Below, one piece after another: positions 26,350 to 38,757 of a DNA stretch of 64,000 nucleotides; position 1 is the first letter of the stretch, and each line of letters begins with the position of its first letter. Source of the stretch: Chionis minor (taxonomy: Eukaryota; Chordata; Aves; Charadriiformes; Chionididae); assembly GCA_013398295.1 (NCBI GenBank), contig VZSF01005548.1, positions 414,638 to 478,637 on the forward strand. Reading direction: 5' to 3'. The translations under genes and the position numbers were made by a program. The notes below the pieces were generated by a model, which searched no databases, was not told the origin of the DNA, and was given only the letters and a program-made list of their open reading frames with translations.

Positions 26350-28968
26350 TAATAGTCCTTTTCCCTACAAATGCAGTCCTTAAAAAAGATGAGCATCAGT
26401 TGCATAGCATGGGTTTGTTTGTTTATTTGTAATAAAGTGTCTGTAATCTGTGTAAAACTGGGGAGAGGGCATATTCTGTGTCAGTTTATCTACAATGTGT
26501 CACACCGGGGGTAAATACCAGCTGGTACATGAAAAAGGTCCAGGCAAATGTAAGCCAACAGAAGTAAGCATGGACAGCTTGAGGAGCGGAGTCTGAGAAA
26601 ATAAGTGGAGTTTGCAGCAGCCACAGCTCTCAACTTCCCTGGTGGCATTTGTTGGATGGAATGTGATTAAGCTGTCTCTTCAAGAAAAGATCTCAATGAT
26701 TGTTAGAAGCCAGTCCCTCTCTGCCTTTACCATAAACTTGAAAGGAAAGAATAGTTTCACAGGCCTTTGATCTTGCCAACTCTTACTCCTGCCTCACTTT
26801 ACTCATACGAGCAGTCCTGTTGAGCTGCTGGGTACAATTAAACGTGGATGAGCATCATCAGAGTCTTTGCAATTATACACCACCTTGGCATATGAGGATT
26901 TCAAAGTAGTAGTTTGCAGGGTTGACAAGTCTTTTTGACAGAATATTTTATTTTCTCGTGCTTTATAAAGATGAAAATTTAGGCAATAAATAGCTTGAGG
27001 ACAATTTAAAGTACTAAGAAGTCTCGGGCAGAGCATATATAAACATTTTATAGACTGAGACCATTAGGTGGGACAGAGCAGGGTGCTGTAGAGCTAGGTG
27101 AAACAACAGTCATGGTCAGAACTTGGCTTAATTTAGCGTGGCCTGTTTACAGAATGTCATGCTGATAGGAAGACACAGTACTGTGGCTACGAGTCTTAAA
27201 AGCCCTGTGGTCCTCCTTCTACAAGTCTGGGGAAATTCCTGAGCTGTATTTAATTAAAGCATGCTAAATGGTGCATTCGAGAAAATAAGTCTCTTTCCCC
27301 CCTTCGGTCTCTCCCCTCAAGTTCTGGTCAAAGCCTGCGGCCACTTCAGAGCTCTCCTGTTCTGCAAGACTGATGTGAAGAACGGGCAGGACTCATGACC
27401 TTTGAATTTACGTGTCTTGTATTTTTGCGTCTTACATTTACAAGAGGGAAATCAAATTTGTAGCGACAGTGAATTATTTTTTTCAAAATAATTCCTGTTG
27501 GAACCTACTTGTGTTCCGTGCAAACATGGTCCTGTTGAACATAGTTCATCTTACAAAGGCTGAGCTGTGAGGCTGCACTTTACAAAGGTTTCCAGAGAGA
27601 CCTGTTCCCTCTGGGAATCTGACAACATGCAGCACAGTGGCAATAAGGAGAGGGCCTGCAGAGGAGCAGGAGTGCTGCTCCCTTCTGAGAGTGAAGCAAA
27701 GTAGCAGCTCTCACATCCAGTGCTTGCACCTGCACCTACCTGACCTGAATGAACAAGCCTCCCAAATGACGCGTGCCTGTATTTGGAATATGGCATGTTC
27801 AGAGTGCTGCACGAACAGAACTGCTTTTATTTGACGTTATGGTAATTAAATACGCATTTAAAATAGACTTTTCTGACTTGCTTGATAAAATAGGCCTTTC
27901 AGAGGAAAAGGCTGAGACCTGACAATTGGCTTTTAATATACATTTGAAGAAATCTACTTTATCTATTTAACCTGTATGAAGTTCAACTGGTATTGAAACA
28001 TGAAGATAGTGTGTCAGTGTATTATACAGACCACAAAGTCAGAAGTCACAGCATTGCATTGGCATGACTACCCTGTCACTTGTGCACAAAAATAGTGAGC
28101 ACTCCAAACATACCTGCCTGACTTCTGCCCTTGTTTAGTAGGTGCCAGAATAGACAGGCTTAAACTTCTCTTCTGTACCCTCACCTCCCAATCATTATCC
28201 TCCCTTTTCTTAGCTCCTCCTGCAGCAAACTACTAAAAGATGTTGGACAAAGTCAAGCTCTTAAAGGGTGCTTCTGACTCACAGAAAATGTATTTATTCA
28301 ATCAGAGTCCCAAATGAAAAAATCTTTAGTTAATCTACCTCCTGGTGTTCTTATGCTTTCCATCTTCTAGATTCTTCAGTACGATATTCTGTGCCAAATT
28401 TAGGCAGACCCAGTCAGGCAAAGCCTTTCTTGTGTGAGTGGTTATTAAACTGAAGTTAATGAGAGTAATCATGTAAGTAAGAATTTTCACCTAAGGCAGA
28501 TTATTTTTTATTGCTATTTTTTAAGTTAGCTATATTCTATAGGACTTTGACAAACAAACCATTTTAGGAACCTATTTAAACTAAAGAAAAGATTACAAGA
28601 GCTCCTCTTTTTTCAACCTATAGATAGCTAATACACATATTTTGTATTTGGTACATACTTAGCCTTTTCAGAACATGATTTCCATTGTGATGATAATCAT
28701 AAAGAGTCAACGTATGTTTTCAGTATTAGGAAATATTTTTAAATTTGATTAGAACAGAACAGTTTACCACAGTATCAGGCAAGTCAGAAAATCAAAGCAT
28801 TGACTCTTTGCACGTTCTGATGTCTTCCAGAAGTAAAGCAAGCTGTGCACGAGCGTGTAACAAACACAAGAACAGGAAGGCACAAATGGGATTTTCATTC
28901 TTCCGTGTGTACTGGAAGTAAGAAAGTTTTTGAAGAGGTAGATTGGAATTAGGTAACTCATGCATTTT

Positions 28969-30062
28969 TCATAGAATTACAGAATCATAGAATTGTTTAG
29001 GTTGGAAGGCACCTGAAAGATCATCTAGTTCCAAACCCCCTTGCCATGGGCAGGGACACCTCCCACTAGACCAGGTTGCTCACAGCCCCATCCAACCTGG
29101 CATTGAACACTTCCAGGGATGGGGCATCTACAGCTTCCCTGGGCAACCTGTTCCAGTGCCTCACCACCCTATTAGGGAAGAATTTTTTCCTGAGATCTAA
29201 TCCAAAACTACCCTCTTCCAGTTCAAAACCGCTACCCCTCATCCTATCACTACACTACCTCCCCATCTTTCCTGTAGGCCCCCTTTCAGATACTGGAAGG
29301 CTGCTACAGGGTCTCCCTGGAGCCTTCTCTTCTCCAGGCTGAACAACCCCAACTCTCTCAGCCTGTCCTCATAGCAGAGCTGCTCCAGCCCTCTGATCAT
29401 CTTCTTGGCCCTCCTCTGGACCCTTCCTTCTTATGATGAGGGCTCCAGCGCTGAACACAGTATTCCAGGTGGGCTCTCACAAGAGTGTAGCCATATTGGC
29501 TGCCACCAATCACCTCCTTATTTTCTATGTGCCTTACCAGAGTTTCCAGGAGGATCTGCTCCATGATCTTGCCAGATACAGAGCAGTTCCCTGAGTCTTC
29601 TTTTTCACCCTTTTGTAAAGTGGGGGTTATGTTTCCCCTTTTTCAGTCAGTGGGAACTTCACCAGACTGCCGTGATTTCTCAAATATGACAGATAGTGGC
29701 TTAGCAACTTCATCTGCCAGTTCCCTTAGGCCCCATGGATGCATCTCAAGAGGTCGCATGGACTTGTGCACACCTTCAGGTTCCTCAGATGGTCTCAGAC
29801 CTGGTCTTCTCCTACAGTGGGCGGTACCTTATTCTCCCAGTTCTTGCCTTTGCCTTCTGCAACTTGGGCAGTGTGGTTAGAGCCTTTACCAGTGAAGACT
29901 GAGGCAAAAAAGTTCTTTGGTACCTCTGCCTCCTCCATGTCCTGGGTTACCAGGTCTCCCATGTCCTGCCAAATTGGGCCCACATTTTCCCTAGTCTTGT
30001 TTTATCTTTGATGTACTCGTAGAAACTTTTCTTGTTGCCCTTCGTCCTCTGTAGACAGGGCC
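28969..30062 (-). mobile_element. CR1 LINE with internal deletion
   Basis: Minus-strand CR1 in two collinear parts. 28969-29483 is the 3' end: a tail with repeated ATAGAATT-like units, the short 3' untranslated part, and the ORF2 C-terminal region (reading [13 protein letters not shown] at its inner edge). From about 29484 the sequence jumps to the reverse transcriptase N-terminal half, reading [18 protein letters not shown] and GGSQYGYT, and continues to about 30045-30062 with the family's KGNKKSFYEYI and FFASVFTGK segments. The intervening RT core, where the family carries its catalytic Y/FADD box, is absent. About 16 bases near 29428 also appear lost relative to the usual CR1 sequence. Frameshifts and stops make it inactive. 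The 5' boundary next to the LTR is uncertain by about 20 bases. Confidence 0.9.
29485..30045 (-). pseudogene. CR1 ORF2 reverse-transcriptase fragment
   Basis: Remnant of the N-terminal reverse transcriptase portion of CR1 ORF2, read on the minus strand and broken by frameshifts. An open piece at 29795-29983 keeps the ASVFTGK...EGKGKNWEN...VGEDQV region. Lower down come the segments corresponding to GPxxxHPRxL (degenerate here), SGEVPTD and KIMEQILLE. It ends abruptly at the internal deletion point. There is no endonuclease domain and no catalytic aspartate pair, so it cannot be functional. Confidence 0.8.
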
Positions 30063-30124
30063 TGTCGGAGAAAAGGGGTCCCGAATCAACAACGGCACAT
30101 CGATACGATTAGAATTGTTGTCCG

Positions 30125-30130
30125 TTTATT
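30125..30130 (-). promoter_or_regulatory. LTR polyadenylation signal
   Basis: AATAAA on the minus strand, about 20 bases downstream of the TATA-like box of the same LTR. Confidence 0.6.
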
Positions 30131-30146
30131 CCGCGCGCCAGCAGTC

Positions 30147-30156
30147 TTTTTATCCC
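30147..30156 (-). promoter_or_regulatory. LTR TATA-like box
   Basis: GGGATAAAAA on the minus strand, upstream of the AATAAA and downstream of an inverted ATTGG (CCAAT) at 30202-30206. It is positioned as an LTR core promoter. Present activity is unknown. Confidence 0.5.
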
Positions 30157-33100
30157 AGAGAAATGTTTTCAAACGGCAAACAGCATACATGTTAGATTCT
30201 TATTGGTTAGTTACATTTGAAATACGCGCCTACAGTCTTTCTTTGCTGGAATATTCAAACCAGTCACGTAGTCAGGTTTCTTCTCGGTATCGCTTCATGT
30301 GTCCGCTTTCCATATCAGAGAGAAAATGTTGTCAACAACTTTCTTCCTCTCTTCATGTCCTTGAGCGGGCTCAGGATAGGCAAGCGCCAGCACATTTTTC
30401 TTACAGCAGGCCAGGATTGTCCAAATCAGTCAAAATTAAGTCGTGTCCATTTTCTACCAGAAATTCTCCTACAGTCCTCTATCTGGACTATTTGTGTTTT
30501 AACATTTGTTTTCCCCTTTCTGCGTGCATAATTCTTTCTGTCACTGATTTCATAGGTCTTTTCTGGCATTTTCCTTTTTTCCATAGCAGTGAAAGCTATT
30601 CAGTTTAAGTATGTGGTCCTAAGAGTATGTGGAGCTGAGAGAACATAGCAAATGCTAGTAATTTTACTCAATTTGAGTATTTTGTCAACCTTTTCTCTCT
30701 CACCCACTATCTTGTCTAGAACGCTGCTATTTTCTTACGTTTGAATGTCAAAGGACTGCGTTTTCTGACTCAGACAATATCACATATGTGCATTCAGACC
30801 TTTTCATCCCCTCTTAAAGCTGTTTTCCACTGTCCTGAGAGTGCAAGTGCTAGGGGCAGGACATTTTGATCAACCACACCACTCAGACACAGACAAGAGT
30901 CAGTACGTTAAAGCAGCTTTTTCTCAGTCTCTCTTCTTAGTATGTAAACTTTTCCAATGTAAGAATGGAATTGAAGGGTGCAAATTTTGCAGAATCAGAG
31001 CCGTGTAAACTTTTCATAACAACAGAATAATTTGGTTAGCCTCCCAGGGTATTAGGAGCCAGAGATGTGTTTTCTGAGACGCGCTCGGTGTGAGTATTAG
31101 CACTGTATAATCTTCTGCTCATCTAATAGAAAACTGCCATCCCTGACAGTGTTGATGATAGTTAATTTAATTATATCACCTATGGCATCGCTTGTTAAAT
31201 TGCCTTTCAAAATCAGGTGTGAGAGTAATACTACTTCATAGACATTTAAAAAGTTAAAATGAAAAATGCATTCTCAGAATTATTCCTTCTCTGTTTCCCT
31301 TATGTTTTTCTAATTTAAACATTTCTAAAGAAACATGGGAAACAAAAGCATGCATAATGTTATGTCTATTCTGGTTTTGCTTTTCCCATGATAATGCAGC
31401 TTCATGTTCAGAAGCAGAACTTTCCATCTTAATCCAGTAGAGATTTCAGAGCTATTTCTATATTTGTCATACTGATAACTAGTCATTATTTTATTGTGCT
31501 AGGTAGTGTACAAACAGAAAAAAGATGATCGCTGCTTTAAAACTTTTACATCTTTTTTCCCTCTGTTGCTTGTCTAAGTTTTGTGATTCATATGATTCTT
31601 ATGGCAAATTCACATAGTATTCCTTGGTGATCGTGATTTTGACTGGATCTTCCTCTTACGTGTATAAGAGAAGAAACTAATTAGGTTTGTCTGGCTAGCT
31701 CACTCAGTCCTATGTGGAAGTAGATGGTATGGGCATGAAGATGACAGGAGTTAATTAAGAAATGTAAGTTGGAGGTGTCTAACAGCATCACAACCAAGTC
31801 TGTTGTCAGCTGCTGCCAACAGATCTTTGCAGGTTACCTGCTTAAGGGCAAATGTCCTTTGCTTTGTATCTCAGAGTCTTGGTTCCCAGCTGTGTATCTT
31901 GCAAGCTTTTTGCTTGTCATGACATTAATCCTGGCAGACCCTGCTTTCCTTCTGATGAAAACCCTGGGCATAAAAGTGGAGAGGGAGCTGCAGAGCACAT
32001 CAGCAGTGTTCCCTGGGCTTGGATGATCAGGAAACTTGGTCTGTCCCTCAATATGGACAGTATGTATGAGACTGACCAACTACATCTAGGAATGTTGCCT
32101 ACATTTTTCAGTCTCGGCACTGCTGCTTCTTGGCAGCTAAGGCTCTTGGAGCATAATTTTTATGCTTAGTCTCACCAGGCTTGCTTTGTCCCAAAGTTAA
32201 GGCTTTCACTGTCAGGAGAAAAAAGCACTTCCTTCCTGAGCCATAGTAAGGGGATCATCTATTTTTCTCAGTAGTTCTGGAATGACAGTTTATTTTCATG
32301 TGTGGGCATGTAACGTCCTCATGCACATATGTACACACCTTTGGACAGTATCCATAAATAAACCATTATTGGTCATGGGCCTTTGACTGTGAAGCTGGTT
32401 CGTCAATACATGATCTCTGGAAGAACTTTCATAATCTCTTCTAGTAACTTAAAGCTACTCTTAACAAGACATGCATGCACACATACACATTATCTCTGCC
32501 AGGGATNCCCAGGAGTCCACAACAGTCAATGGCTCAGTGGCATGTTTAAGGTCTGCATGAAACAAGTCTTTATGCTGTTGGAAAGGAGAAAGTCAGAGTT
32601 TTTGGGACACATGGCACTTGTTACTAGTACTCTCTAGAGAAACAGTCCTAAAATCACGAGTTTTGCACATTAGAAAAAGCTATACTGGGTTATAGTTAGT
32701 GATTTTTTTAATATATTATTTCTATTTTTCCTTTCACCTCTGAGGGGTTTAGAGGCTGACATACCATATTGTAGGAAAACAGAGAGAAAAAATAGCAATG
32801 CTTATGATATTTTCATTGTATATGCAGAAGATATAATCATGTCATGTGTGGTGTTAATGTTTTATTGGCATTCATTTCTGATGAGCTTTATTGCTCTTGG
32901 CTTTACAGTTTAGGGGTCTTGTGGTTTGCAGGATAATAGAGATAAAGCTGCTATACCACAGCATTTCCATTTTGTGTAACTTCTGCAGTATATTTACAGT
33001 GTGCAGATAGAACTTACTGTATAAATTACATCTCTTCCATCTTTAAGCACAAAGAGCAATGAAAAAGATTTATTTATAAACTGGATTATAAATATGCACA

Positions 33101-33302
33101 ACATTTTTCATGAAGGCAGGCAGCTTTTTTACTCACTTAATTGGAAGTAAAGGGATAAAAATTAATAATTGAAATATGGATGACAATCCAGTGCAGATGG
33201 TGATTGCTTTCCTAAATGCCTTAACTAAAAAGTCAATTGTATGTGGAGTTTCATACTATGAAGGCAGGAATGAGAAAGCCTTTCTTGTAAGCATCTGTGT
33301 CT

Positions 33303-33337
33303 TGTAGCAGCTTTTTTTTTTTTTTTTTTGTGCTACA
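33303..33337. repeat. T18 run flanked by inverted arms
   Basis: TGTAGCA (33303-33309) and TGCTACA (33331-33337) are perfect complements enclosing GC, T18 (33312-33329) and G. Confidence 0.8.
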
Positions 33338-35175
33338 CAGTAGAGGATTTTGGCCCATGGGACTCTTTTTAGAAATACACTAGAAGCTATCCCAAAGTTT
33401 TAATGGACAGAGTAAAACACTCTGAAGTCTCCACCTTGACATTACAATTGTACAGCACGAGTCCTGCATGAAGGTGATCTATATGAACGGAACTGCCACT
33501 AGAGAAGTAACGATCTTGTTGTTTTATTTATTGTATTTAGCAAACAGTGTTACTATATTCAGCAACCTGCCTGTAGTGAAATAATCCTGTATTACCTCCT
33601 GGATTAAACTAGGAAGGCTATGAAACTAACTTTTCCTTAAAGATAATGTGAAACAATGTTTTCCCCCATCCTTAGATGTTTGTGTTTTAAAACTGGGGAG
33701 GAAAACCCAAGAAGTTTAGGTGAAGTAAAGGGACACTCATGTAGTGGCATTTAAGAAGTGGCTGCTCAAGTCAAGAATGAGAATACAAATATTGTGATAT
33801 CAACAACAGAATACATATACTGTGCTAGATGAACCTTGATACCTTTTGTTTTTTATATGAATTATTTTGTAAGAGGCAATTTCAGAGGAATAAATGTGAA
33901 GAATTTGTCTTGTCTCATAAGAGTACCTCTTCTTTCTTCTTCCAAGACCCCACAAGTAATTGTACTATCAAAATTTTCTCATGCTTTCTTACTGTTGGCC
34001 TGAAGAGAAATTCCATGTAAGTACTGAATAACCGACCACACATCAAATGTTTTTGGCATTTGGTGGCGTCTTTTATAAAACATTTTAAATTTCAGAAGTG
34101 TTGCAGTTGTGTAGATTTCTTCTCCAAGTCAAAACAAATTTCAGTAAGCGACAGTCAGTTACATATGTTCATGCATGTTACTTAAATATAGTGCAGGTAT
34201 TTGTTGTGGCTGCTTATGAAAACTGGAACAGAAGTCACAGATTAATACAGATCCTTGAAATCTACTTCAAGACTTAAGAAAAAAAATGGTTTTGTATGAC
34301 AGTAATAAATACAAAGAAATGTGTGGCTAAGAAGGCTGTTGTTATATTTAATACAGTATTCCCCTTTGCATCAAGCAAGGCAGAAGTTGTCCTTGGAGGA
34401 TTTTACAAAACTTGTAAATAATTTGTGCCACTACAAATATAGTTTGTGTAGCATGTTAGTTTGTCTCTTTCAATGTGATATATCTGTATTGTTTAAATCT
34501 GGGATGCATGCTCATCTGATAGTAATGGCTATACGCTTGACACTTTAGCTCACCAAGGGCTCAGTTCCTCATTTTTTCCCCCTAGTGTGTTTAGTCCCAC
34601 ATGATTGGCCCTCATCTACATCACAGATTTCTGAAATTTGACAGCATTTGTATGCTGAAGCCAAAAACCCTAAAGCTAAGCATCTACAGTATTCAAAACC
34701 TGGAGCTGGAGCAAGATTTGCAAAATGGATCAACACCCAGAAGCTCAGTGCTTGTAAAAATTGGGCGACTTCGTGTTTCGTGTGTGTGAGAGCTGGGTGC
34801 TTCTGCAAAGCAGGCCTTGACTAAGAAAGATGATCTCCTTCAAAAAATGTGACCCTAAAGGGCTTGGCAATATCTAGTCCACTTATAGCATAGAGCTCCA
34901 AATTCTTGAGTCGTCTGTTCGTGTGTTGGGAAACAGCCCCTCCTACCCAAGGGAGTGTGGCCTGACAAAAAGAGCATTGAGATAATAAAACTCAAGTGCA
35001 TTCCATGATCCAAAAAAGGGCAGATAGAAATATTTCTAGCATAAATTAATGCTGGTTTTTGCTGGAAGAAATTATGCTGTAGAAGGACGTTGGACATTTA
35101 CCTTGTTTGTGTTGCTTTTTCTCATCTGTTTTAGATCAAAGAATGAAGTTCACAAGTAGCATGAGATACTTATAA

Positions 35176-35189
35176 ATATATATATATAT
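35176..35189. repeat. (AT)n microsatellite
   Basis: Seven AT dinucleotides in an AT-rich context. Confidence 0.85.
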
Positions 35190-36419
35190 GAGATATAGGG
35201 CTATTATAATGCCTTCAGATTGAACCTGTATTTCACGAATAGAATATAATGAATTTATATTTGCCCTGTGACACACTTACTGTAATACTCTTATATGAGG
35301 TAAAGTTAACCATCCTTCTTTCTCTCAGATCAACACTGTGAGCATTCCAACACAAATGGTACCGCTATGCCTGAACGAAGGTAGAATATTGTGGCAGTTT
35401 ATTATAAACACTTTCACAGTGAACACAACTAATTTTTCTTTCTGTAGGCTTTCACTATTAAACTGTTGTTATCCTGGTATCTGATATGCAGTCTAGATAA
35501 GTGAGACTACATCTGGAAAACTTTTACTAGCATGCATGGACCCGCTATCCATATGCAGAGATTTCAGATGTATAAACAAAGGCTCTGGGCCAAAGCCCAT
35601 TTTGATGTTCCTGAAGCACAGCTTATTGCATAGATCTTTGTGTTTTTTAGAGTTGTGCTAGAAATGAAAACATGACAAAACATAAGCGTGGTAGTATAAA
35701 ATCAACCCACAAAAAGCAGAATGGATAGTTAAACTAAAATAATCATGCCTCAGAGAGAAGGCAACACTGTGTTGCTATTATGTTACACAAAAAATAAGCA
35801 AAGAATAAACTTTCTAGGACAGAAAGTTGTTGCAGAGGATATGTTCATATCAATATAGAATGATTTTTGAAACTACTGTAGTTTTTGAGAGTATGGGAGT
35901 ATTTAATGTAGAAGATCTCTGATCATTGCGTAGTTCCCAGTTTAGCTAATGTCTTTTTTAAAATGGTCTTAGTGCAGTACACAGAAATACGAATTTAAAA
36001 GGCAGGTAGACATCAGCAGTTAAAACCATCCAGAAGATTGTCCACAGCAAAAGCATACGATTGCTTGAGTTTCCCAAATAAAGGAAATACGTAGGCAGAT
36101 TCATTTTTTGAATAAATAGGGTATGAATGTCTGCAAGTCTGAATGTAAAACAATCAAGAAGATGGTCTGGAGTACGAGCATATTACTGTGCCAGCTTTTC
36201 CCAGTGATGGCAATAATTAAATAAATTCTTTCTTGGAACAAGTAAGGGTGTAACTCCGTGTACTTACAATTTGAGACAGTACGTGAATTCTTTTTCTTCC
36301 GATTCAGTTGTTTCAAACGTGGTCGGCCACAAACTCTGAGAAAGTAACCTAAATTTATTCTACATAATCATTTGTGAGTGAACAGCCTGAAAACGAAAAT
36401 GCTTCTCTTAAACGTGCGA

Positions 36420-36760
36420 TTAATTTACAGTATTTCGCTAATGGCCATCTCTGTCAGGGAAATGAGGCATATCAAACACATGCTCCCTCCCCCCTCTCCC
36501 ATCATGACATCTACAGTACGCTGTGACAAACTGTAAGCGCACAAGGATGTGGAACAACCTAGGTGATTTACCGCAGCCTAAAGCGGGCGTGGGAAATGCC
36601 TCGCACTTCACAGGCATGCTGCAAACTGCCTCAGTGCAGAACAACTGATATAATTGTATTGCTTGGCTGTTCAATTCAGCATTTGGAGACTTCCTAATGA
36701 TCCATTCCAAATGTTTTGGCCAGGCAACCCTTTTGTACAGCTAGGTATATAACCCTGTGT
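36420..36760. promoter_or_regulatory. Candidate conserved non-coding element
   Basis: Compared with the AT-rich flanks, this stretch has even base composition and several CpGs. It holds transcription-factor-like motifs: CTAATGGCCAT (36438-36448; homeodomain/YY1-like) and CTAATGATCCATT near 36693-36705. No reading frame in it has recognisable protein features. This is a composition-based guess only. Confidence 0.2.
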
Positions 36761-37898
36761 TGCTCCCCATTTTGCGGTACTACAGATAGTATTCTTGTTA
36801 GGCTGGTTTTGACTGTATTTCTAAAAAGAAGAGGGAGCAGGCTTTTACCTCAATCATGAACTTACTTATGGGAATATTAGAGAAAGTATCTGAACACAAG
36901 AAAGCATCTTAAATTAACAGAATGAATAATGAGAAAGCCTCGTCTCCCTAGTCACACATATGTGTCTCATGCTAATTGTGCAAATCTCTTAACATTTACC
37001 CATAAGTTTCTAAAGCTCTGATCTATAATTCATGACAACAACCTGATTTACAGCAAAGACCAGAAATTAAGAGGACAGATCCTATTTTCATTGAAGGCAA
37101 CAGCAAAACCTGAACCAACTTCATTGTAGTAGGACAACACGCTATTCCTCAAGATCCATCAGTATTTTCAGCATAAACCATGTTTCATTATCTTCCCTCC
37201 CAATATCATGTGATTCAAGTAGTGAACTGTAGCAGTGGTGGCACCAGTGTAATATGAATAGTGTAAATACATTTTGGTAAGTTATTGTAATAGGTCTGGG
37301 GCCTGCATGGACCCTTGGGCCAGCACTCACAAGTCTACACTGCAGCACCATTCCCAAAATAGACCTTTGGGCTGACTAATGAAGGATGCTTATGCTGTAT
37401 GTGGAGTGGAAGAAAGTATAGTCAAGAGGAAGATCCTTTAGATCTTTAGTGATCTGCCTGAAGTGGCATAGGATTTCTGTGCTGCTGCCCATGCTGTTGT
37501 GTTCAAAATAAGAAAATGAGCTGTAAAATTGTTCTGCAGAGATGTGGCGATTCATTTTTCTGAATAATTATATTGTTCCCTTTGCCTTACAAAATAAGGA
37601 CAAACAGCCCTAGGGAAACCCTGTGTATGATTCTGTGAAGAATAAACATATTCTTAGAAAAATATTAGCAGATGTAACTGGGAAAAGCATTTCCTGGAAA
37701 TTAATGTGCTAAACTAAACTAAAATCTGACCTATTTAATTTTTCTTCAAGTGAAATACTATGACACAGCAAAAGCCATAGAACATTCATCAAATGCAAAA
37801 CAAAAAGAAGTCCAAAACAGACTTTTAACTAAAACATGTTAAAACTACCGAAGGTTTAAATTTTGATGATCTGATCAGGACTGTTAACTTTAATATAT

Positions 37899-37914
37899 CC
37901 CCCCCCCTGCCCCC
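37899..37914. repeat. Poly-C tract
   Basis: C9 followed by TG and C5. Confidence 0.8.
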
Positions 37915-38757
37915 AAATTCATGGGAAATTATTGCTTTAAGTCAGCTCTTCTTGACAAACATCTATTTTTATATCTAGATCAATGTTTTTATGTGTATAA
38001 CCATGTGTGACTTGATCTGACTGACATTGCTTGCTCCAGAATGCCTGCGCATCCCAAATCTTGTAGCAAAAGTCTTCTGTAGCACTCATCCTGAAATAAT
38101 ACCTTCTCTCACAATCCTTTTGAAATGAATCAGTTACTTCCTATACTTCTATCAATTGTTTGTTTATAATATCCTGAGGAACACAGCATCAATATGAGTT
38201 GTCCCTTTTACACAAAAGATTTACCAAATGTATACAATTTTATACGAGGAGGTGACCAGTCTCCAGGATGAGTTTGTACAAATAGCCTAGTTTTTACATT
38301 GGGAAATGAAACCAAACCATGTTAGTGCTAATATCCCAATCAAAAGCATTTTTTTTCCAAATTCATGGCTATTTCTAGGGCTGGTTTGAACAAAATCCTC
38401 TCTGTGCTCCTTATTTATTTGTTCTTTACACCCTACCTCAACAAGCCCATCTGCACAGATTGAGATGCAGAATTCAAATCTTATTTATTGTAAGCAGAAG
38501 TATCAGAATATAATTCCTGATTTCAGCTATGTATTATTTGAACTTTCTATCCTGGAACAAAATACTGTGTTGAGAGCAAGATTTGCTCGTTCTCTCCGAA
38601 TGTGGGGTAATGCTCCTCTGTTCAAATAGTGATGAGTTAAACTAAAAATAGAGAAGCTTATTGCCATTAATGTGCAATCTGCCTTGGCAGTAGAGATCAC
38701 ACAGCATTCTCCACCTTACTGATGCGGATTGTGACTGCCTAAAAGAGGTTAAAGATT

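Larger units (their letters stand above)
20018..28968. other. Unique non-coding DNA
   Basis: Nearly 9 kb without a supported gene. Simple repeats: TG-rich runs at 20238-20254 and 20290-20299, and a CT/T-rich stretch at 26331-26349. The GC-richer patch at about 22560-22870 carries overlapping open frames on both strands (109 and 118 codons), which fits low stop frequency better than coding. No domain is recognisable in either. Confidence 0.55.
30063..30408 (-). mobile_element. Solo LTR of an endogenous retrovirus
   Basis: A 346-base LTR in minus orientation. On the plus strand it starts TGTCGGAG and ends TTACAGCA, so both ends are TG...CA. It is flanked by the four-base direct repeat GGCC (30059-30062 and 30409-30412). 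Read on the minus strand it has a CCAAT box (30202-30206), a TATA-like GGATAAAAAG (around 30147-30156) and an AATAAA signal (30125-30130). The order fits U3-R-U5 with a short R, as in retroviruses whose poly-A signal lies close to the TATA box. It keeps many CpGs (TCGATACGA, CCGCGCGCC, TACGCGCC), unlike the surrounding DNA, which suggests a fairly recent insertion. No gag, pol or env sequence is attached. A four-base duplication is usual for gammaretrovirus-like elements. The far boundary (30408 versus 30405) is the least certain part. Confidence 0.65.
30409..38757. other. Unique AT-rich non-coding DNA
   Basis: More than 8 kb with no supported gene. It contains an ambiguous base at 32507, a T18 run flanked by inverted arms at 33303-33337, an (AT)n run at 35176-35189, a C9 run at 37899-37907, and a more balanced-composition stretch at about 36420-36760 with homeodomain-like motifs. 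The open frames at 31769-32169 overlap on both strands and have no recognisable domain. Confidence 0.55.

Noticed and set aside
29527..29880. Plus-strand frames of 117 and 90 codons.
   Set aside because: Antisense to the CR1 reverse-transcriptase fragment.
30189..30608. Plus-strand frame of 139 codons.
   Set aside because: It runs antisense through the solo LTR and out into unique DNA, with no recognisable protein feature.
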